Below are positions 1-12,289 of a stretch of 64,000 nt of DNA, in pieces (the first letter of the stretch is position 1; each line of letters starts with the position of its first letter). Location of the stretch: assembly GCA_026168455.1 (NCBI GenBank), contig CM047430.1, positions 3,794,858-3,858,857 of the forward strand, read 5' to 3'. The stretch is from Theocolax elegans. Lineage: Eukaryota > Arthropoda > Insecta > Hymenoptera > Cerocephalidae. The notes below the pieces were generated by a model. It was not told the DNA's origin and made no database searches. It was given only the letters and a program-made list of their open reading frames with translations. A program made the translations under genes and the position numbers.

Positions 1-3000
1 TTTCTGGATAACTCTACTAATTACGGGATTTCCAGGATATTTCGGAAATTTCTGAGATATTTTGGAATGACTTCACTAATTGTGGGATTTCCAGAATATT
101 TCGGGAATTTCTGAGGAAATTGGGGATAACACCAATAGTAACGGGATTACCTGGATATTTCGGGAATTTCTGAAAAAATTCGGGATGACTAATAATTACG
201 GGATTCCTGGATATTTCTGGTATTTCTGAGATATTTCTGGATAACTCTACTAATTACGGGATTTCCTGGATCTTTCGGGAATTTCTGAGGTATTTCGGAA
301 TGACTCTACTAATTACGGGATTTCCAGGATATTTCGGAAATTTCTGAGATATTTTGGAATGACTTCACTAATTGTGGGATTTCCAGAATATTTCGGGAAT
401 TTCTGAGGAAATTGGGGATAACACCAATAGTAACGGGATTACCTGGATATTTCGGGAATTTCTGAAAAAATTCGGGATGACTATAATTACGGGATTCCTG
501 GATATTTCTGGTATTTCTGAGATATTTCTGGATAACTCTACTAAATAAGGGTTTCCTGGATATTTCGGGAATTTCTGAGGTATTTCGGAATGATTCTACC
601 AATCACGGGATTTCCTGGATCTTTCGGGAATTTCTGAGATATTTTGGAATGACTTCACTAATTGTGGAATTTCAAGAATATTTCGGGAATTTCTGAGGAA
701 ATTGGGGATAACACCAATAGTAACGGGATTACCTGGATATTTCGGGAATTTCTGAAAAAATTCGGGATGACTAATAATTACGGGATTCCTGGATATTTCT
801 GGTATTTCTGAGATATTTCTGGATAACTCTACTAAATAAGGTTTCCTGGATATTTCGGGAATTTCTGAGGTATTTCGGGATGATTCTACCAATTACGGGA
901 TTTCCTGGATCTTTCGGGAATTTGTGAGGTATTTCGGGATGATTCTACCAATTACGGGATTTCCTGGATATTACGCGAATTTCTGAGGAAATTCGTGATA
1001 ACTCTACCAACTACGGGATTTCCTGGATCTTTCGGGAATTTTTGAGGAAATTCGGGATAACACCAATAGTAACGGGATTACCTGGATATTTCGGGAATTT
1101 CTGAAAAAATTCGGGATGACTAATAATTACGGGATTTTCTGGATATTTCTGGTATTTCTGAGGTATTTCGGGATGATTCTACCAATTGCGGGATTTCCTG
1201 GATATTACGCGAATTTCTGAGGAAATTCGTGATAACTCTACCAACTACGGGATTTCCTGGATCTTTCGGGAATTTTTGAGGAAATTCGGGATGACTAATA
1301 ATTACGGGATTTCCAGGATCTTTCTGGAATTTTTGAGCTATTTCGGGATGACTATACAAATTACGGGATTTCCTGGATATTTCGGGAATTTCTGAGGAAA
1401 TTCGTGATGACTTTACCAATTACGGGATTTCCTGGACCTTTCGGGAATTTCTGAGGAAATTCGGAGTAACACCAATAATAACGGAATTATCTGGATATTT
1501 CTGGAATTTCTGAGGTATTTCTGGATAACTCTACTAAATAAGGGTTTCCTGGATATTTCGGGAATTTCTGAAATATTTCAGAAAGACTCCACTAATTATG
1601 GTATTTCCTGGATGTTTCGGGAATATCTGAGGAAATTTTGGATGAATCTACCAATTACGCGATTTCCTGGATCTTTCGGGAATTTTTGAGCTATTTCGGG
1701 ATGACTATACAATTTACGGGATTTCCTGGATATTTCGGGAATTTCTGAGAAAATTCGTGATGACTCTACCAATTACGGGATTTCCTGGACCTTTCGGGAA
1801 TTTCTGAGGTATTTCGGGATGATTCTACCAATTACGGGATTTCCTGGATATTACGCGAATTTCTGAGGAAATTCGGGATGATCTACTAATTACGGGATTT
1901 CGTGGAACTTTCGGGAATTTCTGAGGTATTTCTGGATAACTCTACTAATTACGGGATTTCCAGGATATTTCGGAAATTTCTGAGATATTTGGAATGACTT
2001 CACTAATTGTGGGATTTCCAGAATATTTCGGGAATTTCTGAGGAAATTGGGGATAACACCAATAGTAACGGGATTACCTGGATATTTCGGGAATTTCTGA
2101 AAAAATTCGGGATGACTAATAATTACGGGATTCCTGGATATTTCTGGTATTTCTGAGATATTTCTGGATAACTCTACTAAATAAGGTTTCCTGGATATTT
2201 CGGGAATTTCTGAGGTATTTCGGGATGATTCTACCAATTACGGGATTTCCTGGATCTTTCGGGAATTTGTGAGGTATTTCGGGATGATTCTACCAATTAC
2301 GGGATTTCCTGGATATTACGCGAATTTCTGAGGAAATTCGTGATAACTCTACCAACTACGGGATTTCCTGGATCTTTCGGGAATTTTTGAGGAAATTCGG
2401 GATAACACCAATAGTAACGGGATTACCTGGATATTTCGGGAATTTCTGAAAAAATTCGGGATGACTAATAATTACGGGATTTCCTGGATATTTCTGGTAT
2501 TTCTGAGGTATTTCGGGATGATTCTACCAATTGCGGGATTTCCTGGATATTACGCGAATTTCTGAGGAAATTCGTGATAACTCTACCAACTACGGGATTT
2601 CCTGGATCTTTCGGGAATTTTTGAGGAAATTCGGGATGACTAATAATTACGGGATTTCCAGGATCTTTCTGGAATTTTGAGCTATTTCGGGATGACTATA
2701 CAAATTACGGGATTTCCTGGATATTTCGGGAATTTCTGAGGAAATTCGTGATGACTTTACCAATTACGGGATTTCCTGGACCTTTCGGGAATTTCTGAGG
2801 AAATTCGGAGTAACACCAATAATAACGGAATTATCTGGATATTTCTGGAATTTCTGAGGTATTTCTGGATAACTCTACTAAATAAGGGTTTCCTGGATAT
2901 TTCGGGAATTTCTGAAATATTTCAGAAAGACTCCACTAATTATGGTATTTCCTGGATGTTTCGGGAATATCTGAGGAAATTTTGGATGAATCTACCAATT

Positions 3001-6000
3001 ACGCGATTTCCTGGATCTTTCGGGAATTTTTGAGCTATTTCGGGATGACTATACAATTTACGGGATTTCCTGGATATTTCGGGAATTTCTGAGGAAATTC
3101 GTGATAACTCTACCAACTACGGGATTTCCTGGATCTTTCGGGAATTTCTGAGGTATTTCGGGATGATTCTACCAATTACGGGATTTCCTGGATATTACGC
3201 GAATTTCTGAGGAAATTCGGGATGAATCTACTAATTACGGGATTTCGTGGAACTTTCGGGAATTTCTGAGGTATTTCTGGATAACTCTACTAATTACGGG
3301 ATTTCCAGGATATTTCGGAAATTTCTGAGATATTTTGGAATGACTTCACTAATTGTGGGATTTCCAGAATATTTCGGGAATTTCTGAGGAAATTGGGGAT
3401 AACACCAATAGTAACGGGATTACCTGGATATTTCGGGAATTTCTGAAAAAATTCGGGATGACTAATAATTACGGGATTCCTGGATATTTCTGGTATTTCT
3501 GAGATATTTCTGGATAACTCTACTAAATAAGGGTTTCCTGGATATTCGGGAATTTCTGAGGTATTTCGGAATGATTCTACCAATTACGGATTTCCTGGAT
3601 CTTTCGGGAATTTCTGAGATATTTTGGAATGACTTCACTAATTGTGGAATTTCAAGAATATTTCGGGAATTTCTGAGGAAATTGGGGATAACACCAATAG
3701 TAACGGGATTACCTGGATATTTCGGGAATTTCTGAAAAATTCGGGATGACTAATAATTACGGGATTCCTGGATATTTCTGGTATTTCTGAGATATTTCTG
3801 GATAACCTCTACTAAATAAGGTTTTCCTGGATATTTCGGGAATTTCTGAGGTATTTCGGGATGATTCTACCAATTACGGGATTTCCTGGATCTTTCGGGA
3901 ATTTGTGAGGTATTTCGGGATGATTCTACCAATTACGGGATTTCCTGGATATTACGCGAATTTCTGAGGAAATTCGTGATAACTCTACCAACTACGGGAT
4001 TTCCTGGATCTTTCGGGAATTTTTGAGGAAATTCGGGATAACACCAATAGTAACGGATTACTGGATATTTCGGGAATTTCTGAAAAAATTCGGGATGACT
4101 AATAATTACGGGATTTTCTGGATATTTCTGGTATTTCTGAGGTATTTCGGGATGATTCTACCAATTGCGGGATTTCCTGGATATTACGCGAATTTCTGAG
4201 GAAATTCGTGATAACTCTACCAACTACGGGATTTCCTGGATCTTTCGGGAATTTTTGAGGAAATTCGGGATATCACCAATAGTAACGGGATTACCTGGAT
4301 ACTTCGGGAATTTCTGAAAAAATTCGGGATGACTAATAATTACGGGATTTCCTGGATATTTCTGGTATTTCTGAGGTATTTCTGGATAACTCTACTAAAT
4401 AAGGGTTTCCTGGATATTACGCAAATTTCTGAGGAAATTCGGGGTGAATCTACTAATTACGGGATTTCCTGCATATTTCTGGTAATTCTGAGGTATTTCT
4501 GGATGACTCTACTAAATAAGGGTTTCCTGGATATTTCGGGAATTTCTGAAATATTTCAGAAAGCCTCTACTAATTATGGTATTTCCTATTCGGGAATATC
4601 TGAGGAAATTTTGGATGAATCTACCAATTACGGGATTTCCTGGATCTTTCGGGAATTTTTGAGCTATTTCGGGATGACTATACAATTTACGGGATTTCCT
4701 AGGATATTTCGGGAATTGCTGAGGTATTTCGGGATGACTAAACAATTTACAGGATTTCCTGGACTTTTCGGGAATTTCTGAGTTATTACTGGTTAACTCT
4801 ACTACATAAGGGATTTTCTGTATATTTCGGGAATTTCTGAGGAAATTCGCGATGACTAATAATTACGGGATTTCCAGGATCTTTCGGGAATTTTTGAGCT
4901 ATTTCGGGATGACTATACAAATTACGGGATTTCCTGGATATTTCGGGAATTTCTGAGGCATTTCGGGATGATTCTACCCATTACGGGATTTCCTGGATAT
5001 TTCGCGAATTTCTGAGGAATTTCGTGATAACACTACCAACTACGGGATTTCCTGGATCTTTCGGGAATTTTTGAGGAAATTCGGGATAACACCAATAGTA
5101 ACGGGATTTCCTGGATATTTCGGGAATTTCTGAGGAAATTCGTGATGACTCTACCAATTACGGGATTTCCTGGACCTTTCGGGAATTTCTGAGGAAATTC
5201 GGAGTAACACCAATAATAACGGAATTATCTGGATATTTCTAGAATTTCTGAGGTATTTCTGGATAACTCTACTAAATAAGGGTTTACTGGATATTTCGGG
5301 AATTTCTGAAATATTTCAGAAAGACTCCACTAATTATGGTATTTCCTGGATATTTCGGGAATATCTGAGGAAATTTTGGATGAATCTACCAATTACGCGA
5401 TTTCCTGGATCTTTCGGGAATTTTTGAGCTATTTCGGGATGACTATACAATTTACGGGATTTCCTGGATATTTCGGGAATTGCTGAGGTATTTCGGGATG
5501 ACTAAACAATTTACAGGATTTCCTGGACTTTTCGGGAATTTCTGAGTTATTACTGGATAACTCTACTACATAAGGGATTTTCTGTATAATTCGGGAATTT
5601 CTGAGGAAATTCGCGATGACTACTACAATTACGGGATTGCCTGCATCTTTCGGGAATTTTCTGAGGTATTTCTGTATAACTCTACTAATTACGGGATTTC
5701 CAGGATATTCGGAAATTTCTGAGATATTTTGGAATGACTTCACTAATTGTGGAATTTCCAGGATATTTCGGGAATTTCTGAGAAATGGGGATAACACCAA
5801 TAGCAACGGGATTACCTGGATATTTCGGGAATTTCTGAAAAAATTCGGGATGACTAATAATTACGGGATTTCCAGTATCTTTCGGGAATTTTGAGCTATT
5901 TCGGGATGACTATACAAATTACGGGATTTCCTGGATATTTCGGGAATTTCTGAGGAAATTCGTGATGACTTTACCAATTACGGGATTTCCTGGACCTTTC

Positions 6001-7350
6001 GAGAATTTCTGAGGAAATTCGGAGTAACACCAATAATAACGGAATTATCTGGATATTTCTGGAATTTCTGAGGTATTTCTGGATAACTCTACTAAATAAG
6101 GGTTTCCTGGATATTTCGGGAATTTCTGAAATATTTCAGAAAGACTCCACTAATTATGGTATTTCCTGGATATTTCGGGAATATCTGAGGAAATTTTGGA
6201 TGAATCTACCAATTACGCGATTCCTGGATCTTTCGGGAATTTTTGAGCTATTTCGGGATGACTATACAATTTACGGGATTTTCTGTATATTTCGGGAATT
6301 TCTGAGGAAATTCGCGATGACTCTACCAATACGGGATTGCCTGCATCTTTCGGGAATTTCTGAGGTATTTCTGGATAACACTAATATTACGGGATTTCCT
6401 GGATATTTCTGGTATTTCTGAGGTATTTCTGGATAACTCTACTAAATAAGGGTTTCCTGGATATTTCGGGAATTTCTGAAATATGTCAGAAAGACTCCAC
6501 TAGTTATGGTATTTCCTGGATATTTCGGGAATATCTGAGGAAATTTTGGATGAATCTACCGATTACGGGATTTCCTGGATCTTTCGGGAATTTCTGAGGA
6601 AATTCGTGATGACTCTACCAATTACGGGATTTCCTGGATATTACGCGAATTTCTGAGGAAATTCGGGATGAATCTACTAATTACGGGATTTCCTGGATAT
6701 TTCGGGAATTTCTGAGGAATTTCTGGATAACTCTACCAATTAGGGGATTTCCTGGATATTTCGGGAATTTCTGAGTAATTTCGAAATGTCTCCACTAATT
6801 ATGGTATTTCCTAGATATTTCGGGAATTTCTGATTTATTTCGGGATGACGCTACTAATTACGGGATTTCCTGGATATTTCGGGAATATCTGAGGAAATTC
6901 GTGATGATTCTACCAATTTCGGGATTTCCTGGTTATTTCGGGAATTGCTGAGGTATTTCGGGATGATGCTACTAATTACGGGATTTCGTGGAACTTTCGG
7001 GAATTTCTGAGGTATTTCTGGATAACTCTACTAATTACGGGAGTTCCAGGATATTTCGGGAATTTCTGAAATATTTCGAAATATTTCCACTAATTATGGT
7101 ATTTCCTGGATATTTCGGGAATTTCTGATTTATTTCGGGATGACGCTACTAATTACGGGATTTCCTGGATATTTCGGGAATATCTGAGGAAATTTTGGAT
7201 GAATCTACCAATTTCGGGATTTCCTGGTTATTTCGGGAATTTATAAGGTATTTCGGGATGATGCTACTAATTACGGGATTTCCTGGAAATTTTGGGAATT
7301 GCTGAAATATTTCAAATAGGCTCCACTAATTACGGGATTTCCTGGATATT
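1..7350. repeat. Satellite array, ~59-bp monomer with higher-order blocks
   Basis: The whole stretch is a head-to-tail array of roughly 59-bp monomers, about 120 copies. Each monomer runs through recurring words such as TACGGGATTTCCTGG, ATATTTCGGGAATTTCTGAG and GATGACTCTACCAA. Monomers vary (GAGGAAATT, GAGGTATTT and GAGCTATTT variants) and variant strings recur as blocks. The rare junction ACCAATTGCG is seen at 1181, 2526 and 4160, so block spacing is about 1.35 and 1.63 kb. The array ends near 7350 against T-rich DNA and runs off the left edge. Open frames of 60-150 codons on both strands come from lack of stops in the monomer and are not genes. Confidence 0.95.
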
Positions 7351-8733
7351 TTTTTATTTTAAAACCTTGTTTTAATATATTAATATTTTTGTCTTCAATA
7401 TTATTTTTGTTGTCTATTTCTTGTTTTCGTTTTCTGTCAATTCTTATTTTTACAGTATATTTGTTTTTAATTCTTCTTTATAATTTTGAGATTCTTCTAT
7501 TACATTTTTTTTCGATATTGTATTTTGTTTCAATACTTCGTTCAAACCTTGTTTTAATCGCGAGCGAAGCGAGCGTTTTTGGCTAGTTAATATTTAAAAT
7601 TCTATGAATTATTATTAATTATTTAATTAACAATAAAATAATGTTTAATATCTTTTTTACTTTATTATAATAAGTGCTTAAAGAATATAAAGAATTTTTT
7701 TTGCAAAAAGTTAAAAATTGTTGTTTATATTATTGTTTAAATTTCATTAAAAATGAGAAAAAAAAATTTCAAAAAATTATAGTTATTTCGATTTTGATTT
7801 TAGAGAAATTTTAAAAGAGACATTTTCGACTTAAAATTGCCTAAATTTTATGAAAAAAAATTGTCCGATGCAAAAATATAACTTTTTATATTTTGTTTAA
7901 ACAATTGCGGTTTAAACAAAAAGTACCATCATTTTGCAAAATGTGCCGAGGGATTTGGATTCTACGGCCCAAAATTCATTGGATTTCATGGTTTATATCC
8001 GGGGACATGTAATTTCCAACGGTGACATAGCCAGCTCCCGGACTAAAAGTAACGCGCATGCGTTTTAACGATGAATTTAGTCACGCGGGTACAGTGTTCG
8101 CTATGCACTGTCTTTTACTGAGAAAAAGTCTCGCAGTGTATTAATAGTACTAGTGGAATAGTGTATATAGCGCGCTACACACGTCGTAGTTTTATGGATG
8201 GATATTATGGATGGATATTCGTATTCGTATAGGCAATTGGGAATATGTATTTGTTACGAAGTCAATTGTTATTTTAATCATATAGGCAGTGAAGATATAT
8301 TTATTGGTATAAGTGGGCGTAAATTCGAACTATACAGTTACAGTATTAACGATTCGACGAATAATGTATTGATTGCATTTTAAATATTAGATTATATTTT
8401 CCAGTCTAATGTACATTCTTGTCTAAGACGAGAATTTTTTTTATTATTTATATTATTAACAATAATAAATTTAAATAATAAATAGAATAGTTTCAATGTC
8501 GTGATTTACGAAGACCAGCCCATCTGAATGCTTTATTAAATTTAAACGTGCTAGTCTTCTTAAATACGACGATATAATTCTTCAGCAAAAATTATTTTAC
8601 GAAACCGCGAAAATATTTAGATAAAAATTTTCTAATAAGAAGTGCCGAGAGTTATTAAAAACGTATTAGGTGATAAAAATTTTTAAAGATTAAGGTGCTG
8701 TCACGATTTTTAGTGAAACAAAGTTGACAATTT
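7351..8733. other. AT-rich spacer, no gene recognised
   Basis: Very AT-rich DNA with long homopolymer-like T and A runs. A 15-bp direct repeat, AAACCTTGTTTTAAT, occurs at about 7362 and 7545. A moderately GC-richer patch at 7940-8190 contains GTATATAGCGCGCTACAC. A 61-codon open frame at 8198-8383 has no recognisable features. Nothing supports a gene here. Confidence 0.6.
7560..7587 (+). repeat. Dispersed 27-28-bp motif, copy 1
   Basis: The word GCGAGCGAAGCGAGC followed by GTTTTTGGCTAGT stands out as GC-rich in AT-rich surroundings. An almost identical word (one substitution, one T fewer) lies at 36567-36593 in an unrelated AT-rich spacer. It contains the near-palindrome GAGCGAAGCGAG. Function unknown; it may be the conserved end of a dispersed element. 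Confidence 0.7.
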
Positions 8734-8890
8734 AATTGGAACCTTCTTGAAAAAACATTTGAATTGGAACCTTTTTGAAAAATAATTTGTATTGGAACCT
8801 TTTCGAAACAAATTTTGAATTGGAACCTTTTTGAATACAAAATTTGAATTGGACCCTTTTTGAAGAAAAATTTGAATTGGAATTTTCTTG
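8734..8890. repeat. 28-bp minisatellite, ~6 copies
   Basis: The core GAATTGGAACCTTTTTGAA recurs at about 28-bp spacing (8734, 8762, 8790, 8818, 8847, 8875) with small variations. Overlapping minus-strand open frames here are repeat translations, not proteins. Confidence 0.9.
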
Positions 8891-9033
8891 CACTAAGGCG
8901 ACGAGATAACAAAGTAACATGAGATCATAAATACACAGATAGACATATAAATAGATAACTGAATAAATAAGTATCAATAACAACAATAAAAACAGTAAAG
9001 TAAACAACAATAACAATATAAAATATAAAATAG

Positions 9034-9098
9034 AAAGAGAGAGAGAGAGAGAGTGAGTGAGAATGAGTTACACAGAGAGAGTGAGAGAGAATGAGAAA
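9034..9098. repeat. GA microsatellite at 3' side of element A
   Basis: An interrupted (GA)n tract directly abuts the AATC-type 3' tail of element A. A second GA tract begins at 16769 at the other end of the element, so the element sits inside GA repeat. Confidence 0.9.
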
Positions 9099-9131
9099 GA
9101 TTGATTGATTGATAATATTTTATTGGGCTAC

Positions 9132-9145
9132 GGGGGTCAACCCCC
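9132..9145 (-). other. 3'-terminal stem-loop of element A
   Basis: GGGGG-TCAA-CCCCC forms a perfect hairpin about 30 bases inside the AATC tail of element A. Equivalent hairpins with different stems occur in the same place at 20541-20558, 33489-33501, 20960-20988 and 63922-63948. It is a candidate recognition structure for target-primed reverse transcription (inference). Confidence 0.65.
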
Positions 9146-9369
9146 AAAGTAGCACTAAATGACAAATACAACAAAAATACATATCTTAGACTTAACACTT
9201 AATACTACGCCAAAGCTTGGATGACAGCAATTCGAGTGAATACTTAAAACTAAAATATACAAAATATATATATAAAGCACAGCCATCTATCTAGGCACGG
9301 ACGAGAAGCATAAATTAATAAGCATAGACATACAATATACAATATACAATCGGGGCCAATGAACAGAGC

Positions 9370-9837
9370 CTACAACGACGGGACCGTCGACACCACGATA
9401 CCCTCCTCGACAACGCGTCGAGCCCAGGCAGTACGATCGGCGTCAGATAAAAAGTCGTGAAGATGAGACTGAAATGAGCGGAAGTGCGCGAGGTTAAAGT
9501 GCTGTATGTGGAGGTCATTTATGATTTTGGAAGCTGTGATAAAAAAAGATGAATTTAGAGCCTCAGTGCGAGGTGGGCGGTAGGTAAGAGGGCGAGAAGG
9601 AAAACGTGATGAAGAGCGGGATTCAAGGCCAGAGCTGGTAAGAGAAGAGCTGGTAAGAGAAAAATGCTGGTGGAGATAAGAGGGTGAAGAAGTGGCGAGG
9701 ATTTTGTATGCCAATGATGCAATGAGATACTTTCTTCTGAGACCGACCGAGAGCCATCCCAACTCGATTCTGTAGGGCGTCACATGCGCCATCCTGGGGA
9801 TATTGCCCCAAACGAACCGAACACATGAGTTGAGCAT
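9370..9837 (-). pseudogene. Element A ORF2, C-terminal region
   Basis: This 155-codon minus-strand frame is the region downstream of the reverse transcriptase. It has the run CVRFVWGNIPR, then GWLSVGLRRKYL, and near the end PPRTEALNSS. The same blocks occur in element D at 34061-35196. It is out of frame with the upstream RT segment, and the short region between them (9838-9850) has lost sequence relative to D, so the C terminus is detached. Family recognition is by comparison with element D; there is no catalytic motif in this part. Confidence 0.8.
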
Positions 9838-9850
9838 TACCTTTTAAGCA

Positions 9851-10753
9851 TTAGTCTTGCTTAAATTTTTGAGATTTTTGAATTACCTTAGTCTTGCTTA
9901 AATTTAGAGCAAGTCCATTTCTGGTTGCCCAGTCGGCCACCGCACTGGCGTCTCGCGAAATATACTCGATGGCCCGCTCAAAATCGGCCGGTAGAAAAGA
10001 GTGGTATAACTGGGTGTCATCGGCGAATATCATGCAGCGCGAACACTTGCGGACCTCAGGCAGGTCGTTAATGAAGATAGAAAAAAGAAGCGGTCCAAAG
10101 ACGCTGCCCTGAGCGACGCCCGCGTGAACGGCCGACCACCCAGAACGGCGACCCCGGTCGCCCAACACCGCCTGCGTGCGGCCTCCCAGGTAATGAAAGA
10201 ACCACTCGATCACGTGGTCCTGATACCCGAGTGCTCGTAACTTCCGAAGAAGCAAGTCGGGGACCGTGTCAAAAACCTCCGAGAAATCAAACAATACCAA
10301 TATAGTGACCATACGCTGATCAATTCCCCACCGCACGTCCTCCAGAATCCCGAGCATAGCCGATTGCGTGCTATGCCCGCAGCGAAAACCCGCCTGGCGC
10401 GGCGAAAGCAACCCGTTTGCCTCGAGATAGCCCATTAATTGGGCATGAACCACTCTCTCCAGCAGCTTCGACACCTCGCTCAGCTGGGCTATAGGTCTTG
10501 TATCAGTTACAGCATTACATGTGGCAGACTTAGCCAAGGGGCGAAGAAGCGCCATCTTCCACTCGGATGGAAAAAACCCAGCCTGGAGCGAGGCATCAAA
10601 GAGGTCAGCGAGATGCCCAAGGACGGCCGAGCCCGCAAGCTTGAGCATCTGGACTGAGACACCGTCCCAGGCCCATCGCCCGCGAGGTCGCCCGCCCCAG
10701 GGCCCACTGATTCGAGCAACCGACACAGGCCCGAAATCGAACCGAGATTCCAC
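9851..10753 (-). pseudogene. Element A ORF2, reverse transcriptase domain
   Basis: A 300-codon frame carries the classic non-LTR RT blocks in order: RPIAQLSEVSKLLERV, the QAGFRCGHST block, VLFDFSEVFDTV, the GVAQGSVFGPLLFSIFINDL block (usually GVPQGS), and FADDTQLYHSF with the catalytic Asp pair. It breaks off after the NLSKTKV block, losing the end of the thumb. The Ala and Phe changes in the GVPQGS block and the truncated end suggest decay. It copies element RNA at the target site in intact relatives. Confidence 0.9.
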
Positions 10754-11868
10754 GCAATAGGGCGCAACGTAACTATGTCCGCCAAAACGTGATGCGAAAG
10801 AGGGGGCGACGCACGTGACACAGCGGCATAGTGATCGTTCAGCTCATCAAGGCTGAACAGCAATTCAGGTGAAGGTCTCACGCGTCCCGACACGCCATAG
10901 CCCCTGAGAACACGCCAGCGCGAGCGCGGGTCAGACGAGGCCTCAAGTTCACGATTAATAGTACAAAATCTCATTATTTCCAACGCGTTCGATGCACGAT
11001 TTCGAAGAAGCCTATAATGCCGAAAGTCGCGGGGATCGCCCGTGCGTCTAGCAGTTCTATATGCTCGACTCCTCTCTCTAATAATACGCATTATACACGG
11101 CGTGATCCATGGCCTTCGCTTGGGGCCAACTACAATGGAATTAATCGGCGCAACTAGATCAAAAGCAGCTGTCAACGCATTTGTAAAATCAGCAGCCATC
11201 ATCTCAACATCAGCATGAGCGGCGAGCCGCAAGGCTCCGGTAACTGTGTCTGAAGTAGGCGGCAGAAAATGTCGAAAGTCGGCAAACGTTGATCCCATTG
11301 TCCGTGCAACAAGCGCCCGATCAACCTGTTCCAATCTCCGTGACTCGTATCGGCGTTCTACGGCCCGAGGTCTCGAAAGGTTGACACGAAGCGTTATAGA
11401 GTCGTGCCCCGAATCAGCCAAAAATGGCGTATCGGATTTCGTGTAATTAAAATCGGAGAGATCGTCGCGCAAAATGAACAAATCCAACCATGTATGAGAC
11501 ATGTGATCAATGCAGTGCGCATGATGCGTGGCCTCCGATGGCACGAGCCTCAAATTCAACTCCGCTAAACGCGCCCGCATATACTCGGCACCTGAGCAAG
11601 ATCTTTGAATGTTGTAGTTAAAATCACCCGTTATTATAACATGTTTGTACGATGGAATGATCTCCGATAACGTGTCGAAAAGGCTGGGCGGCTCCCGGGC
11701 GCCTGTAAACAGCGCACAAAAGAAACTTAAAACGCGTGCACGAGACATCCAGCATGACATATTCCGGCGTATTACTAAAGACCGGGTCGGAGTGAGCCAC
11801 CACCTTGACTGCATAGATGTCACGAACATACACACCAATACCTCCCCCGCCCCGCCCGACGCGATCAA
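10507..11868 (-). pseudogene. Element A ORF2, endonuclease C-terminal half and linker
   Basis: After the nested insertion, ORF2 resumes at about 11880. The first part reads correctly in another frame (11833-11624, with YVRDIYAVKV and LLCAVYRRPG). It then shifts into this 453-codon frame at the block VIITGDFNYNI, the Asp-Asn motif of APE-type endonucleases. The domain ends around DSGHDSITLRV, which carries the SDH-type histidine as GHD. A basic linker follows with the RSRAYRTARRTGD block typical of the EN-RT spacer. The last 80 or so codons run out of frame beside the RT segment. At least two frameshifts are visible. Confidence 0.85.
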
Positions 11869-12289
11869 GTCTATGAAAGGAATTTATTTATTTTTATTTA
11901 TTTAACCAGAAAAGAATTTACATAATAGAAACACATACATCATGCAAACCTCCCACAGAGATAAACGGAGTTATCTGTTGGTGGGACTGGTTACAAAAAG
12001 AAAACTTAAAACTAACTTAAATATTAAACTAATCTAATATAATAAATCTTTAACAATTATTCAAAGTAACCAAATAGTATACAACTATAGCTAAAAGTAA
12101 TTTGTGACGAATACAACAGAAAATAAAAACTTTTTTTTTAATATATATTATTTTTAATCCATTTTTTAATTTTTGATTTCTTATTTTTGGTGCTTAAGAT
12201 TTTCATATCGTTAGGCAACATATTAAATATATTTATTGCTTTGATATAACTATTTTTACAACTAATTGTTCTTCTTGTACGAGGTAAAA

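Noticed and set aside
309..5894. Numerous open frames of 60-150 codons in the satellite, on both strands
   Set aside because: They are translations of the 59-bp repeat; the frame shifts with each monomer and there is no start context or domain.
1..7350. CRISPR-like array
   Set aside because: Repeats are contiguous and diverged with no unique spacers; eukaryotic satellite.
8198..8383. Small 61-codon ORF near a TATA-like word
   Set aside because: No domain, repeat or conservation evidence; length expected by chance.
11881..11905. Target-site duplication of element B
   Set aside because: AATTC-like words occur at both junctions but the match is too short and ambiguous to call.
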